From Ruminococcus sp. (lineage in GTDB: Bacteria > Bacillota > Clostridia > Oscillospirales > Ruminococcaceae), in NCBI GenBank assembly GCA_020861185.1, contig JAJBSV010000011.1, forward strand, positions 1 to 44,977: a stretch of 44,977 bases of DNA, given 5' to 3'. Positions 1 through 7,423 of the stretch are shown in pieces. The notes below the pieces were generated by a model. It saw nothing but the letters and a program-made list of their open reading frames with translations, searched no databases and was not told where the DNA came from. Position 1 is the stretch's first letter, and every line of letters begins with the position of its first letter. The position numbers and the translations under genes were made by a program.

Positions 1-16
1 GAGAACAGCAAGCACA

Positions 17-43
17 GCCGGTATTGCCACAACCGGCGATTTT
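17..43 (+). terminator. possible terminator of an upstream gene
   Basis: A 6-bp stem (GCCGGT at 17-22, ACCGGC at 32-37) is followed by a short T-rich stretch. It would end a transcript entering from outside the window. The rest of 1-162 is AT-rich and shows no convincing gene. Confidence 0.4.
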
Positions 44-162
44 TGATTAAGGAAAACCGTACCCTTAATCCAAACTTTAACCCCCATTTAACCTTAATTT
101 GATTGTTTGTTGCAAACAGTTTATGCTACAATCAAGCTTGAAAATCAGGGATTGAGATATGA

Positions 163-747
163 GTGGTTATTATGTTGCCGAGCAGATACGAAGCGGAAAA
201 GTTACTTTGCGATGGAGAGCTTAAGTCTCACGGGACTTGGGCGTCTCACAGCAGGGTTACGGCGAGGGCGGCTGAGATTATCGCAGTTCACTCCGGCTCG
301 CTTGATTCCGAAAAGGCTTACATATTGGGCTTACTGTACGACATCGGCAGGGGCTTCGGCAAGTCTCAGATGCAACATATCTACGACGGCTACCGCTACA
401 TGCTGAGCCTTGGATATGACGAAGTGGCGAGAGTTTGCCTCACCCATTCTTTCAACTGCCATCGGCTTGATGATTATGTAGGAGCTTGCGACATCACTTC
501 TCAGGAGAAAAAAGAGCTTCTGGAAGCACTTTTAAAGACAGAATTTGACGACTACGACCGGCTGATTCAGCTTTGCGACGGACTGGTGGGAAAGACCGGG
601 GTTATCCGTCTCGAAGAAAGAGCCGAGGACATCTGCTCAAGATACGGGAGCTATCCCGAAGGGAAGCTTGAGAAAAATCTCGAACTCAAGGCATATTTTG
701 AAAAGATGACGGGCGAAGATTTATATAATCTTCTGAATATCAGATAA
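163..747 (+). CDS. HD-domain family protein with altered HD motif
   Basis: A 194-residue protein resembling the HD phosphohydrolase fold. Candidate metal ligands are His29 (ASHSRV), the LLYDIG segment near residues 57-62, His72, the His of LTHSF and a later Asp (LCDG). Classical members have His-Asp where this one has Tyr59-Asp60, so one metal ligand appears to be lost and activity may be altered. The GTG at 163 is the chosen start, with an AGGG about 12 bases upstream; an in-frame ATG at 172 is the alternative. It ends 18 bases before the ABC ATPase and is probably co-transcribed with it. HD proteins occur in some phosphonate-use clusters, but the substrate cannot be read from this sequence. 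Confidence 0.7.
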   Translation: MVIMLPSRYEAEKLLCDGELKSHGTWASHSRVTARAAEIIAVHSGSLDSEKAYILGLLYDIGRGFGKSQMQHIYDGYRYMLSLGYDEVARVCLTHSFNCHRLDDYVGACDITSQEKKELLEALLKTEFDDYDRLIQLCDGLVGKTGVIRLEERAEDICSRYGSYPEGKLEKNLELKAYFEKMTGEDLYNLLNIR

Positions 748-765
748 CCGGGCAGGGGGTTCGAA

Positions 766-1716
766 ATGAAGATTGAACTAAAAGATATTTGCAAGCGGTT
801 CGGGACGAGCTTCGCCATCGAAAAGCTTTGCATGACGATTGAAAGCGGAAAGTTCACAACCCTTCTCGGACCTTCCGGTTGCGGCAAGACGACGATTCTT
901 CGGATGATTGCGGGTCTCGAAACTCCCGACGAGGGCGAAATCTATTATGATGACACCTGTGTCTTTTCTTCGAAAAAGAAAATCAATCTGCCTCCCGAGA
1001 AGAGAAATCTCGGGTTTGTATTTCAGGATTTTGCGCTGTTTCCTCACCTTAAGGTTTACGAGAACGTCGCTTTCCCTCTGAGAGCAAGACACCGCAAAGA
1101 CGGGCTTGACGAAAAAGTCCGCAAGGCTCTGAAAGCGGTCAGGCTCGAGGACTATGCCGACAGGATGCCCGAACAACTTTCGGGCGGACAACAGCAGAGA
1201 GTCGCTTTTGCAAGGGCAATCGTTGCGAGTCCCGAATGTATCCTCTTTGACGAACCGCTTTCGGCACTGGATGCCATTTTGCGCGAAGAGATGCGTATAG
1301 AAATCCGGAATCTTACAGAACAGCTTGGCATCACTTCCATTTTCGTTACCCATGACCAAATTGAAGCGATGAGCATGAGCGACAGCATTGCCGTCATGAA
1401 TCAGGGACGTGTTGAGCAATATGGCAGTCCCGAAGAGATATATCAATCCCCGTCGACCAAGTTCGTTGCGAACTTCATCGGCAAGTCGAACTGGATAGAC
1501 GACAGCTCGATGTTCCGCCCTGAAGCGATGAGCTTTGAGCCGAAGGAGCATTCCGCTTGCTTCGAGGCAAGCGTCGTCAGCCAGCAGTTTGTAGGAAACG
1601 GCTATGAGCTGATTTTAGACCACGATGGGAACCGCTGGGTTGCATTGTCTCCCGTCAGACAGCTTGAAGACAAGGTGTCTGTTTATGTATATAACGAGAG
1701 TATTCAAAAATTCTAA
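766..1716 (+). CDS. ABC transporter ATP-binding protein (ferric/AEP-type importer)
   Basis: A 316-residue cytoplasmic ATPase energising the importer encoded by the next two genes. Visible motifs in order: Walker A GPSGCGKTT (about residues 35-43), Q-loop VFQDF, signature LSGGQQQR, Walker B ILFDEPLSALD and H-loop VTHDQ. A C-terminal region of about 80 residues beyond the core resembles the regulatory TOBE-like region of the FbpC/PotA group. A G-rich Shine-Dalgarno (CAGGGGG) precedes the ATG. The family handles ferric iron, spermidine/putrescine or 2-aminoethylphosphonate; the binding-protein type next door favours iron or aminoethylphosphonate. Confidence 0.9.
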   Translation: MKIELKDICKRFGTSFAIEKLCMTIESGKFTTLLGPSGCGKTTILRMIAGLETPDEGEIYYDDTCVFSSKKKINLPPEKRNLGFVFQDFALFPHLKVYENVAFPLRARHRKDGLDEKVRKALKAVRLEDYADRMPEQLSGGQQQRVAFARAIVASPECILFDEPLSALDAILREEMRIEIRNLTEQLGITSIFVTHDQIEAMSMSDSIAVMNQGRVEQYGSPEEIYQSPSTKFVANFIGKSNWIDDSSMFRPEAMSFEPKEHSACFEASVVSQQFVGNGYELILDHDGNRWVALSPVRQLEDKVSVYVYNESIQKF

Positions 1717-1748
1717 GCTTTCGACGATAAGTCGAGAAAGGAAATGTT

Positions 1749-2828
1749 ATGAAAAGAATATTTAGCCTTATGATCGCAGTTATGCTTGCGTTCAGCTTGG
1801 TTGGATGCGGAAGCTCCTCTACGAGCAGTTCCTCAACCACCACTGCCGCCACCACAAAGGCAACAGAAGCCACAACTGCGGCAACAGAATCCACCGAAGC
1901 AGAAGAGGAAACCACCGAGCTTTCCGGCAAGGTAGTTGTCTATATGCCGAGCCCTTCGGGTCTTAACGAGAAGTACATAGCCGACTTCGAAGAGAAAACC
2001 AGCATCACCGTTGAGCTTTTCGAGGGTACAACCGGTGAAATCCTCGCAAGACTTGAAGCCGAAAAGGACAACCCCGTTGCGGACGTTGTAGTTCTTGCTT
2101 CATGGTCCGACGGTCTTTCCCTCAAGGAGACCGGAGTTCTCATGAGCTATGAGGATGCCGAGAACGCAGACCTTCTCTATGACAGCTGGGTTGACGATGA
2201 TTATATGCTCTTCGGAACCAGCGCTTCCGCAGTAGGCGTTATCTACAACACCACTCTTATCGAGAGCCTCGACGCCGACTGGGACGAGCTTGCCGATGAA
2301 GCTTATACAGACCTTCTTGCAATCGCTGACCCCGAAAAGTCCGGCTCCTGCAAGGACTTCTTAGCAGGTTACATGTACTCTACAAATGAGGACTGGAGCG
2401 CATTCGAAGCTATGGCAGCTATCGGAATGACAGTCCCCGGCGCCAACAAGGCGGCACTCGAAGCTGTCACCACAGGTGAAAAAGCTATCCTCGTTGCCGG
2501 TGTTGACTATAACGCATATTCAAGCATAGCAAAAGGCGAGCCGCTTGCAATTTACTATCCCGAATCGGGAACGGTCATCAATCCGAGACCCGCAATGATT
2601 CTGAGCAGTAGCCAGAACGTCGAGAACGCAAAGGCATTCATCGACTATCTGATGAGCGATGATGCACAGCAGTTGGTTGCCGATGCTTACCTTCTCCCCG
2701 GAAGATCCGACATCACCTGTGACAATAGAACCAACGTTGACGAAATCCCCACCTTCGACCTTGACTGGACATGGATGATGGAGAATGCGGACAGCATTGC
2801 GGCAAAGCTCAACGAACTCTGCGAGTAA
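1749..2828 (+). CDS. ABC transporter substrate-binding lipoprotein (FbpA/AfuA-like)
   Basis: A 359-residue extracellular lipoprotein that captures the substrate for the importer. It has a hydrophobic signal with a lipobox (LVGC, Cys20), then a Ser/Thr/Ala/Glu-rich linker to about residue 60. The mature part starts with KVVVYMPS, the usual first strand of the COG1840 iron-type binding proteins. A tandem tyrosine (IYYPESG) lies where FbpA-type proteins carry their iron-binding tyrosines, but 2-aminoethylphosphonate binders belong to the same superfamily. The gene lies 32 bases after the ATPase gene and has an AAAGGAA Shine-Dalgarno. Confidence 0.88.
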   Translation: MKRIFSLMIAVMLAFSLVGCGSSSTSSSSTTTAATTKATEATTAATESTEAEEETTELSGKVVVYMPSPSGLNEKYIADFEEKTSITVELFEGTTGEILARLEAEKDNPVADVVVLASWSDGLSLKETGVLMSYEDAENADLLYDSWVDDDYMLFGTSASAVGVIYNTTLIESLDADWDELADEAYTDLLAIADPEKSGSCKDFLAGYMYSTNEDWSAFEAMAAIGMTVPGANKAALEAVTTGEKAILVAGVDYNAYSSIAKGEPLAIYYPESGTVINPRPAMILSSSQNVENAKAFIDYLMSDDAQQLVADAYLLPGRSDITCDNRTNVDEIPTFDLDWTWMMENADSIAAKLNELCE

Positions 2829-2856
2829 TCCCTAACTTAAAGTAGTCTATATAAAA

Positions 2857-2895
2857 CGGTCGGCACCTTGTATATACATATCAAGGTGCCGATTG
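2857..2895 (+). promoter_or_regulatory. intercistronic hairpin between binding protein and permease
   Basis: CGGCACCTTG (2861-2870) pairs perfectly with CAAGGTGCCG (2882-2891), and the stem can extend to about 14 bp with G-T pairs around an 11-base loop. No T-tract follows. Such hairpins typically protect the upstream message end and lower downstream expression, which would fit high binding-protein and low permease demand (inference). Confidence 0.6.
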
Positions 2896-2914
2896 TTGAA
2901 AGGAATATGGAAAA

Positions 2915-4573
2915 ATGAAAGAGAAGATAAAATCCAATGCTCTGTATATCGTGATTGCACTGGTGCTGGGGTTTCTGATAGTCGTCCCGATTCTGACGGT
3001 GTTCGCAAGGGCGATAGTGACCGATGAAGGTGCTATTGATTTTGCCGACGCCATCGCCACCATCTGCGACAGTGACAATCTTGAAACGATAGGAAATTCG
3101 TTACTGTTGGGCGTTCTGGTTGTCATAACGTCCACTATAATCGCTACTCCCTTGGCATTTATCCTGACGAGAACAAGTTTTGCTTGCAAGAAGTGGCTCG
3201 ACATCGTCCTGATGATTCCGTTCATGACGCCGCCCTATATTTCCTCCTCCGGCTGGATTCTCTTCATGCAGAAGCGTGGACTTTTTCAACAGCTTTTCCC
3301 GTGGACAGGGAGCGCCTCGGAAGCGTTCTTCTCGCTCGGCGGATTGGTGCTTGCGATGAGCCTTCATGTCTTCCCGTTCCTGACGACGATTCTCAAAAAT
3401 GCTATCCTGAACATAAACGGAAGCCTTGAAGAAAGTGCGGCAATCTATGGCGCAGGGTTCTGGTATCGCTTAAGAAAGGTGACCATGCCTCTCCTCACGG
3501 GAAACTATGCCATCGGAGCGCTTCTCGTCTTTGTCAAGACTCTTTCCGAATACGGCACGCCCTCGACACTCGGCAAGAGAATCGGCTTCTATGTCTTCAC
3601 GACCGACATTCACCGCTACGCCACGACATCACCGATTGATTTTGGCAAGGCTTCAAGCCTCTCGAGCGTCCTCGTCACCATCTGCATGGTTCTCTGGTTT
3701 GTACAGAATTACATCACCTCAAAGCATACATATCACCTTGTCGGCGGCAAGGGTCGCAAAAGCGAAAAGAAATCCAATAAAAAGTGGGTAACCGTTCTGA
3801 GCGCCGTCTATATCTTCATCGTGCTTCTCTTAGCCGTCGGGATTCCGTATTTTTCGGTAATCGCAACTTCGCTCATAAAGCTTCGCGGATACGGCTTGGC
3901 GGCAGGCAACTTCACCCTCGAGCACTACAAAGAGCTCTTCGTTGACAATTCAAAGGGCATACGGGCTATCCTCACAAGCCTCGGACTTGCGGCTTCATCC
4001 GCCACGATTGCGAGCATCATCGGTGTATGCGTGACCGTCTGCATCCAGAAGGCGAAAAAGTGGAAGAACATCATCCAGTCGGAGGCTTTGCTCCCCGAAA
4101 TGATTCCGAATATCGTCTTTGCAATCGGGCTGATGATTTTCTGGAACAAGATTTACAAGGCGATTCCGCTTTATAACACACTCGGTTTCATGGTTCTTGT
4201 CTATGTCGTAATGTTCCTGCCATATGCTATCCAGTATACATCTTCGTCGCTGATGCAGATAGGACCGAACCTCCAGCTTGCCGGAAAGGTCTGCGGCGGA
4301 AGCAGCTTTTATGTCTTCCGCAGAGTCACATTCCCGCTTCTTTTCAAAGGCGTTCTCAGCGGCTGGATGATGATATTCATAATCTCGTTCAGAGAGCTGG
4401 TCGCATCGAGCCTGATTTCCCCGCCGAATGTCCTGACCGTCTCGACCTTCATAGTCCGTGAATTCGAGCAGGGAAGCGTCTCGGTCGGCATGGCGATGGC
4501 GGTAATCTGCGTCCTGCTGACGACCACAGCACTGATTATTCTCAATTACTTTGTGGATAGGGAGAAGGAGTGA
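2915..4573 (+). CDS. ABC transporter permease, fused two-module (FbpB-like)
   Basis: A 552-residue inner-membrane permease with two tandem permease modules, each with about six membrane segments. The join is near residues 280-290, where a basic cytoplasmic stretch (KGRKSEKKSNKK) links the halves. Duplicated modules in one chain are typical of FbpB/ThiP-type (COG1178) and of 2-aminoethylphosphonate permeases. Each half has an EAA-like cytoplasmic loop (EESAAIYGAGFWYRLRKV in the first, QLAGKVCGGSSFYVFRRV in the second) that should dock the ATPase. AAAGG lies 9-13 bases upstream of the ATG. Confidence 0.88.
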   Translation: MKEKIKSNALYIVIALVLGFLIVVPILTVFARAIVTDEGAIDFADAIATICDSDNLETIGNSLLLGVLVVITSTIIATPLAFILTRTSFACKKWLDIVLMIPFMTPPYISSSGWILFMQKRGLFQQLFPWTGSASEAFFSLGGLVLAMSLHVFPFLTTILKNAILNINGSLEESAAIYGAGFWYRLRKVTMPLLTGNYAIGALLVFVKTLSEYGTPSTLGKRIGFYVFTTDIHRYATTSPIDFGKASSLSSVLVTICMVLWFVQNYITSKHTYHLVGGKGRKSEKKSNKKWVTVLSAVYIFIVLLLAVGIPYFSVIATSLIKLRGYGLAAGNFTLEHYKELFVDNSKGIRAILTSLGLAASSATIASIIGVCVTVCIQKAKKWKNIIQSEALLPEMIPNIVFAIGLMIFWNKIYKAIPLYNTLGFMVLVYVVMFLPYAIQYTSSSLMQIGPNLQLAGKVCGGSSFYVFRRVTFPLLFKGVLSGWMMIFIISFRELVASSLISPPNVLTVSTFIVREFEQGSVSVGMAMAVICVLLTTTALIILNYFVDREKE

Positions 4574-4586
4574 GATTGTCAAAAGT

Positions 4587-4751
4587 TCAGGGAGAAGAGA
4601 ACATAAAATTTACAGTCGGAATAAAGGTCGAAAAATGCCACTTTTTTGCGATGTAAGGCGTTTTTAGTTGTGCATACGGTAAACTGCCTTTGCTTCTGCT
4701 GTACTCAAACCTGATGCAAATTTCGAGCAGTTCGTTGGCGTACTGTTTCAT
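4587..4751 (-). other. weak short open frame in the gap after the permease
   Basis: The 4574-4962 gap holds a 54-codon frame on the minus strand that begins MKQYANELLEICIRFEY. It has no Shine-Dalgarno and no recognised family. It may be a gene remnant or chance. Confidence 0.15.
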
Positions 4752-4762
4752 GTCTACAGAAT

Positions 4763-4794
4763 AAGAGGTATGCACTTTGCAGTGCATACCTCTT
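4763..4794. terminator. long perfect hairpin after the importer operon
   Basis: AAGAGGTATGCACT (4763-4776) and AGTGCATACCTCTT (4781-4794) form a 14-bp stem with a TTGC loop. There is no long T-tract on either side. It could terminate or process messages from both sides. Confidence 0.5.
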
Positions 4795-4866
4795 CATTGA
4801 CCGCCCTCGTCAGGCAGATACCCCTTGATATTGATTTCTTTGAAACCTGTCTTATGGGTGGCTGGC

Positions 4867-4966
4867 TCAGGGGAGGCTTTTTTTGTTCTCTCAAAAGTTT
4901 GTGCAGGATACAAAAAGGCTCCCCTACGCTTAGGGGAACTGTCAGCGAAGCTGACTGAGAGGTTAT
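4867..4966 (-). repeat. truncated copy of the DUF559-associated repeat (family 1)
   Basis: It matches the reverse complement of the copy at 22638-22780 from the inner CAGGGGAGGCT to the end GACTGAGAGGTT. The outer arm with the CCCCTCCACCA motif is missing. The inner spacer still reads GTTCTCTCAAAAGTTTGTGC, like the spacer of the copy at 9877-10018. Confidence 0.75.
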
Positions 4967-5505
4967 TCCTCCGACCAAAAATCGCACCCGACCATATACC
5001 ATTGTCCTCCGGTCTTGAGGACGAAGCATTCGAATTCGATGTCGCTTTCCGACAGGGAGCCGGAGAAGTTGGCGTTGACATAGACGCCGTAGACGTTCGA
5101 GGCGCTTATCGACTTGCCGTAGAGCTCCTCATAGCTCTCGGCGAAGAGGTCGATATATTCGCTGTCGGGGCGCTCGGCGTCGCCAAAGGTGAGGGTTATC
5201 GCGACGTCCTCGCCAAACTCGTCAAAGACGTCGTAATAGAGCTCGTCCATGTACTGATAGTCGGAGTACTCAAGGTCGGCTTTTTCCGCTTCGTAATCGG
5301 CGGCAATCTCATCCGGCATGGTGTCGACATAGGCTTCGAAATCCCGCTCCGAAATTGCCGTGAAGTATTGGCTGATGACGCTCTGATACCCCGTTCCCGC
5401 TCCGAAGAGCGAATCCTTAAACACAAACAGAAGCCCAAGAGCAATCACAACTATAATTGCAATCAGGATATAGACTTCTTTTTTGATAGACTTTTTTTCT
5501 GGCAT
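4963..5505 (-). CDS. membrane-anchored extracellular protein of unknown function
   Basis: A 180-residue protein with a short basic N-terminus, one membrane helix (about residues 10-28, VYILIAIIVVIALGLLFVF) and an acidic extracellular domain. The YQSVISQYFTAISERDFEAYVDTMP segment resembles NTF2-like/DUF4878-type domains, but this is only a pattern match. The start is supported by GGAGGTG 6 bases upstream of the ATG. Its 3' end touches a truncated family-1 repeat. It may be co-transcribed behind glyS, with a family-2 repeat in between. Confidence 0.7.
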   Translation of the reverse strand: MPEKKSIKKEVYILIAIIVVIALGLLFVFKDSLFGAGTGYQSVISQYFTAISERDFEAYVDTMPDEIAADYEAEKADLEYSDYQYMDELYYDVFDEFGEDVAITLTFGDAERPDSEYIDLFAESYEELYGKSISASNVYGVYVNANFSGSLSESDIEFECFVLKTGGQWYMVGCDFWSEE

Positions 5506-5525
5506 GAGTACACCTCCGAACTATG

Positions 5526-5641
5526 TGTATGGGTGGAAAAGTTTGGTTTTACCAAACTTCCGAAGTTCGCTTGCGAACTTCTACATCCAGCCCGAAAATC
5601 TCGATTGCCATGCTGGCGGGCGGATAATATCCGCCCCTACA
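5526..5641. repeat. family-2 repeat, nested-hairpin variant
   Basis: One end is the standard GGGCGGATAATATCCGCCCC hairpin plus TACA. The other end has AAGTTTGG/CCAAACTT and AAGTTCGC/GCGAACTT hairpins nested inside the arms. It fills the glyS to 4963-5505 gap. Confidence 0.85.
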
Positions 5642-5642
5642 A

Positions 5643-7025
5643 TCAGAATTCTATCTTACTGCTGATATAGCTCTCCAACTCACTAATCGGCATCCTGACC
5701 TGCTCCATAGAATCACGGTCTCTGACGGTGACGCAGTTGTCCGTCTGGGAGTCGAAGTCATAGGTGATGCACCACGGTGTGCCGATTTCGTCCTCGCGGC
5801 GATAGCACTTGCCGATTGAGCCGGTGTCGTCGAAGTCAATCATCAGCTTCTTCGAGAGCTCTGCATAAACTCTATCGTAAGCCTCTTCCGAAAGCTTCTT
5901 CGAAAGCGGGAGAACAGCCGCCTTGTAGGGGGCGACGACGGGCGAGAGATGCAGGACGGTTCTCACGTCGTTCTTCTCCGCGTCGATGACCTCCTCGTCG
6001 TAGGCCTCGCACAACAGAGCTAAGAACGTTCTGTCGAGACCATAGGTCGACTCGACGATGTAGGGGATGAACTTCTCGTTGGTCTCGGGGTCGAGATACT
6101 CAATCTTTGTGCCCGAGTATTCCTGATGACGGGTCAGGTCGTAGTTGGTACGGTTGTGAGTGCCGTTGATTTCGCCCCAACCGAACGGGAATAGGAACTC
6201 GATGTCGCACGCCGCCTTGGCATAGTGCGCAAGCTTCTCGTGGTCGTGATATCTCAGGTGGTCAGCGGGAATTCCGAGGTCCTCGAAGTACTGCTTGCCG
6301 AAAGCCTTGAAGTATTCGTAAAGCTCGGAGTCCGTGCCTTCCTTGCAGAAGGTCTGGAACTCCATCTGCTCGAACTCAATCGTTCTGAAGATGAAGTTGC
6401 CGGGGGTGATTTCGTTACGGAAAGCCTTGCCAATCTGACCGATTGAGAAGGGGAGCTTTGCACGCATGGTGCGCTGGACGTTCAGGAAGTTGACATACTC
6501 GCCCTGTGCGTTCTCGGGTCTCAAGTAAATAATATTCTTCGCGTCCTCGGTGACTCCTCTGTAGGTCTGGAACATGAGGTTGAATTCACGGATATCGGTG
6601 AAATTGTGCTTGCCGCAATGGGGGCAGGGGATGTGGTGCTCCTTGATATAGTCGAACATCTCCGCCTTGGTCATGCCATCGGCATGGGCGTTCGGGTCGA
6701 AGTCGTCGATGAGGTTGTCGGCACGGAATCGCATCTTGCACTCCTTGCAGTCAAGAAGCGGGTCGGAGAAGGATGCGACGTGACCGCTTGCCTCCCAGAC
6801 TCTCGGGTGCATGAGGATGTCGGCGTCCATTTCATAGCTGTTCTTTCTCTCCTGAATGAAGCGCTTGCGCCAGGTGTCCTTGATATTGTTCTTCATTCTG
6901 GCGCCCAAGGGACCGTAGTCCCAGGTGTTGGCGAGACCACCATAGATGTCGCTTCCCGCAAATACAAACCCTCTGCCCTTGCAGAGAGCCACAATTTTAT
7001 CCATAGACTTCTGAGTATTATCCAT
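5643..7025 (-). CDS. glyS: glycyl-tRNA synthetase
   Basis: A 460-residue single-chain class II synthetase that charges tRNA-Gly in the cytosol. The N-terminus ([19 protein letters not shown]), the [14 protein letters not shown] segment, the paired cysteines CKECKMRF and [16 protein letters not shown] (motif 2 region) and [15 protein letters not shown] (motif 3) fit the alpha2 eukaryote-like GlyRS used by many Firmicutes. The C-terminal anticodon-binding domain includes [13 protein letters not shown]. Length is normal. A strong promoter lies upstream at 7065-7093. No T-box element is visible in the short leader. Confidence 0.97.
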   Translation of the reverse strand: MDNTQKSMDKIVALCKGRGFVFAGSDIYGGLANTWDYGPLGARMKNNIKDTWRKRFIQERKNSYEMDADILMHPRVWEASGHVASFSDPLLDCKECKMRFRADNLIDDFDPNAHADGMTKAEMFDYIKEHHIPCPHCGKHNFTDIREFNLMFQTYRGVTEDAKNIIYLRPENAQGEYVNFLNVQRTMRAKLPFSIGQIGKAFRNEITPGNFIFRTIEFEQMEFQTFCKEGTDSELYEYFKAFGKQYFEDLGIPADHLRYHDHEKLAHYAKAACDIEFLFPFGWGEINGTHNRTNYDLTRHQEYSGTKIEYLDPETNEKFIPYIVESTYGLDRTFLALLCEAYDEEVIDAEKNDVRTVLHLSPVVAPYKAAVLPLSKKLSEEAYDRVYAELSKKLMIDFDDTGSIGKCYRREDEIGTPWCITYDFDSQTDNCVTVRDRDSMEQVRMPISELESYISSKIEF

Positions 7026-7064
7026 ATAAAACGCCCTTTCAATAGGTGATATTTATTCCAGACT

Positions 7065-7093
7065 ATTGTATATCATTTATCCACGATTGTCAA
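7065..7093 (-). promoter_or_regulatory. glyS promoter
   Basis: On the minus strand TTGACA (7088-7093), a 17-base spacer and TACAAT (7065-7070), about 40 bases before the glyS ATG. Confidence 0.7.
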
Positions 7094-7109
7094 GAAGAAA
7101 ACAACGACG

Positions 7110-7138
7110 TTGACAAGCCGTAAGACATGTGTTATAAT
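7110..7138 (+). promoter_or_regulatory. promoter of type I toxin mRNA, locus 1
   Basis: TTGACA (7110-7115), 17-base spacer, TATAAT (7133-7138): a perfect sigma-A promoter. Transcription should start near 7145, at AGCAAGAGGG. Confidence 0.8.
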
Positions 7139-7195
7139 ACAATCAGCAAGAGGGTGACGCTTAGCCTCCGAGCTTCATTGGGAGGGGGTGATAGA

Positions 7196-7285
7196 GTGTC
7201 AGTTATGGAAGTTCTCGAGCTTCTACAGCTCCTTGCCGTTGTTATCTTCGGCATACTCGGTCATTCCGATAAAAAACAGAAATAG
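7196..7285 (+). CDS. small hydrophobic type I toxin, holin-like
   Basis: A 29-residue peptide, MSVMEVLELLQLLAVVIFG followed by ILGHSDKKQK: one membrane helix with a lysine-rich tail. This fits the TxpA/BsrG-like or holin-like toxin peptides of Firmicutes. The GTG at 7196 is preferred because GGAGGGGGTG (7181-7190) sits just upstream; an in-frame ATG at 7205 is the alternative. That Shine-Dalgarno can pair with CCTCC at 7165-7169, so translation is probably blocked in the folded message. A convergent antisense RNA overlaps the 3' end. The tail GILG-(x)n-KK is shared with the peptide at 11265-11369. Confidence 0.75.
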   Translation: MSVMEVLELLQLLAVVIFGILGHSDKKQK

Positions 7286-7378
7286 CCGTTACCTAGGCTA
7301 AAGCAACGACCAATCCGCAATCTTATTAGTTTTTCGAGGTTGAGTTGTTACTGCGGCAACAGTAACGTCCCTCTTGCT
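7268..7378 (-). ncRNA. antisense RNA antitoxin, locus 1 (predicted)
   Basis: It starts near 7374-7378 from a perfect promoter at 7381-7409. It carries a GTTACTG/CAGTAAC hairpin and ends at a TAGCC/GGCTA hairpin followed by T-rich sequence, near 7270. It is therefore about 110 nt and complementary to the end of the toxin frame and the 3' half of its mRNA, as in TxpA/RatA. Confidence 0.7.
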
Positions 7379-7380
7379 AT

Positions 7381-7409
7381 TATTATAACCCCACAAAGCC
7401 GTTTTGTCA
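7381..7409 (-). promoter_or_regulatory. promoter of antisense antitoxin RNA, locus 1
   Basis: On the minus strand TTGACA (7404-7409), 17-base spacer, TATAAT (7381-7386), convergent with the toxin promoter. Confidence 0.8.
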
Positions 7410-7418
7410 ACGGTTTTT
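7394..7418 (+). terminator. terminator of toxin mRNA, locus 1
   Basis: CCGTT (7398-7402) and AACGG (7408-7412), extended by A-T pairs, then six T. It lies beyond the antisense promoter, so the toxin message (about 7145-7418) spans the whole antitoxin gene. Confidence 0.7.
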
Positions 7419-7423
7419 TTATT

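Noticed and set aside
7077-7085. TTATCCACG as a DnaA box
   Set aside because: One mismatch from consensus, but it is an isolated site within the glyS promoter, 13 kb from dnaA.
7026-7110. T-box or other riboswitch before glyS
   Set aside because: The leader from the mapped promoter is only about 35-40 bases, with no specifier loop or T-box sequence.
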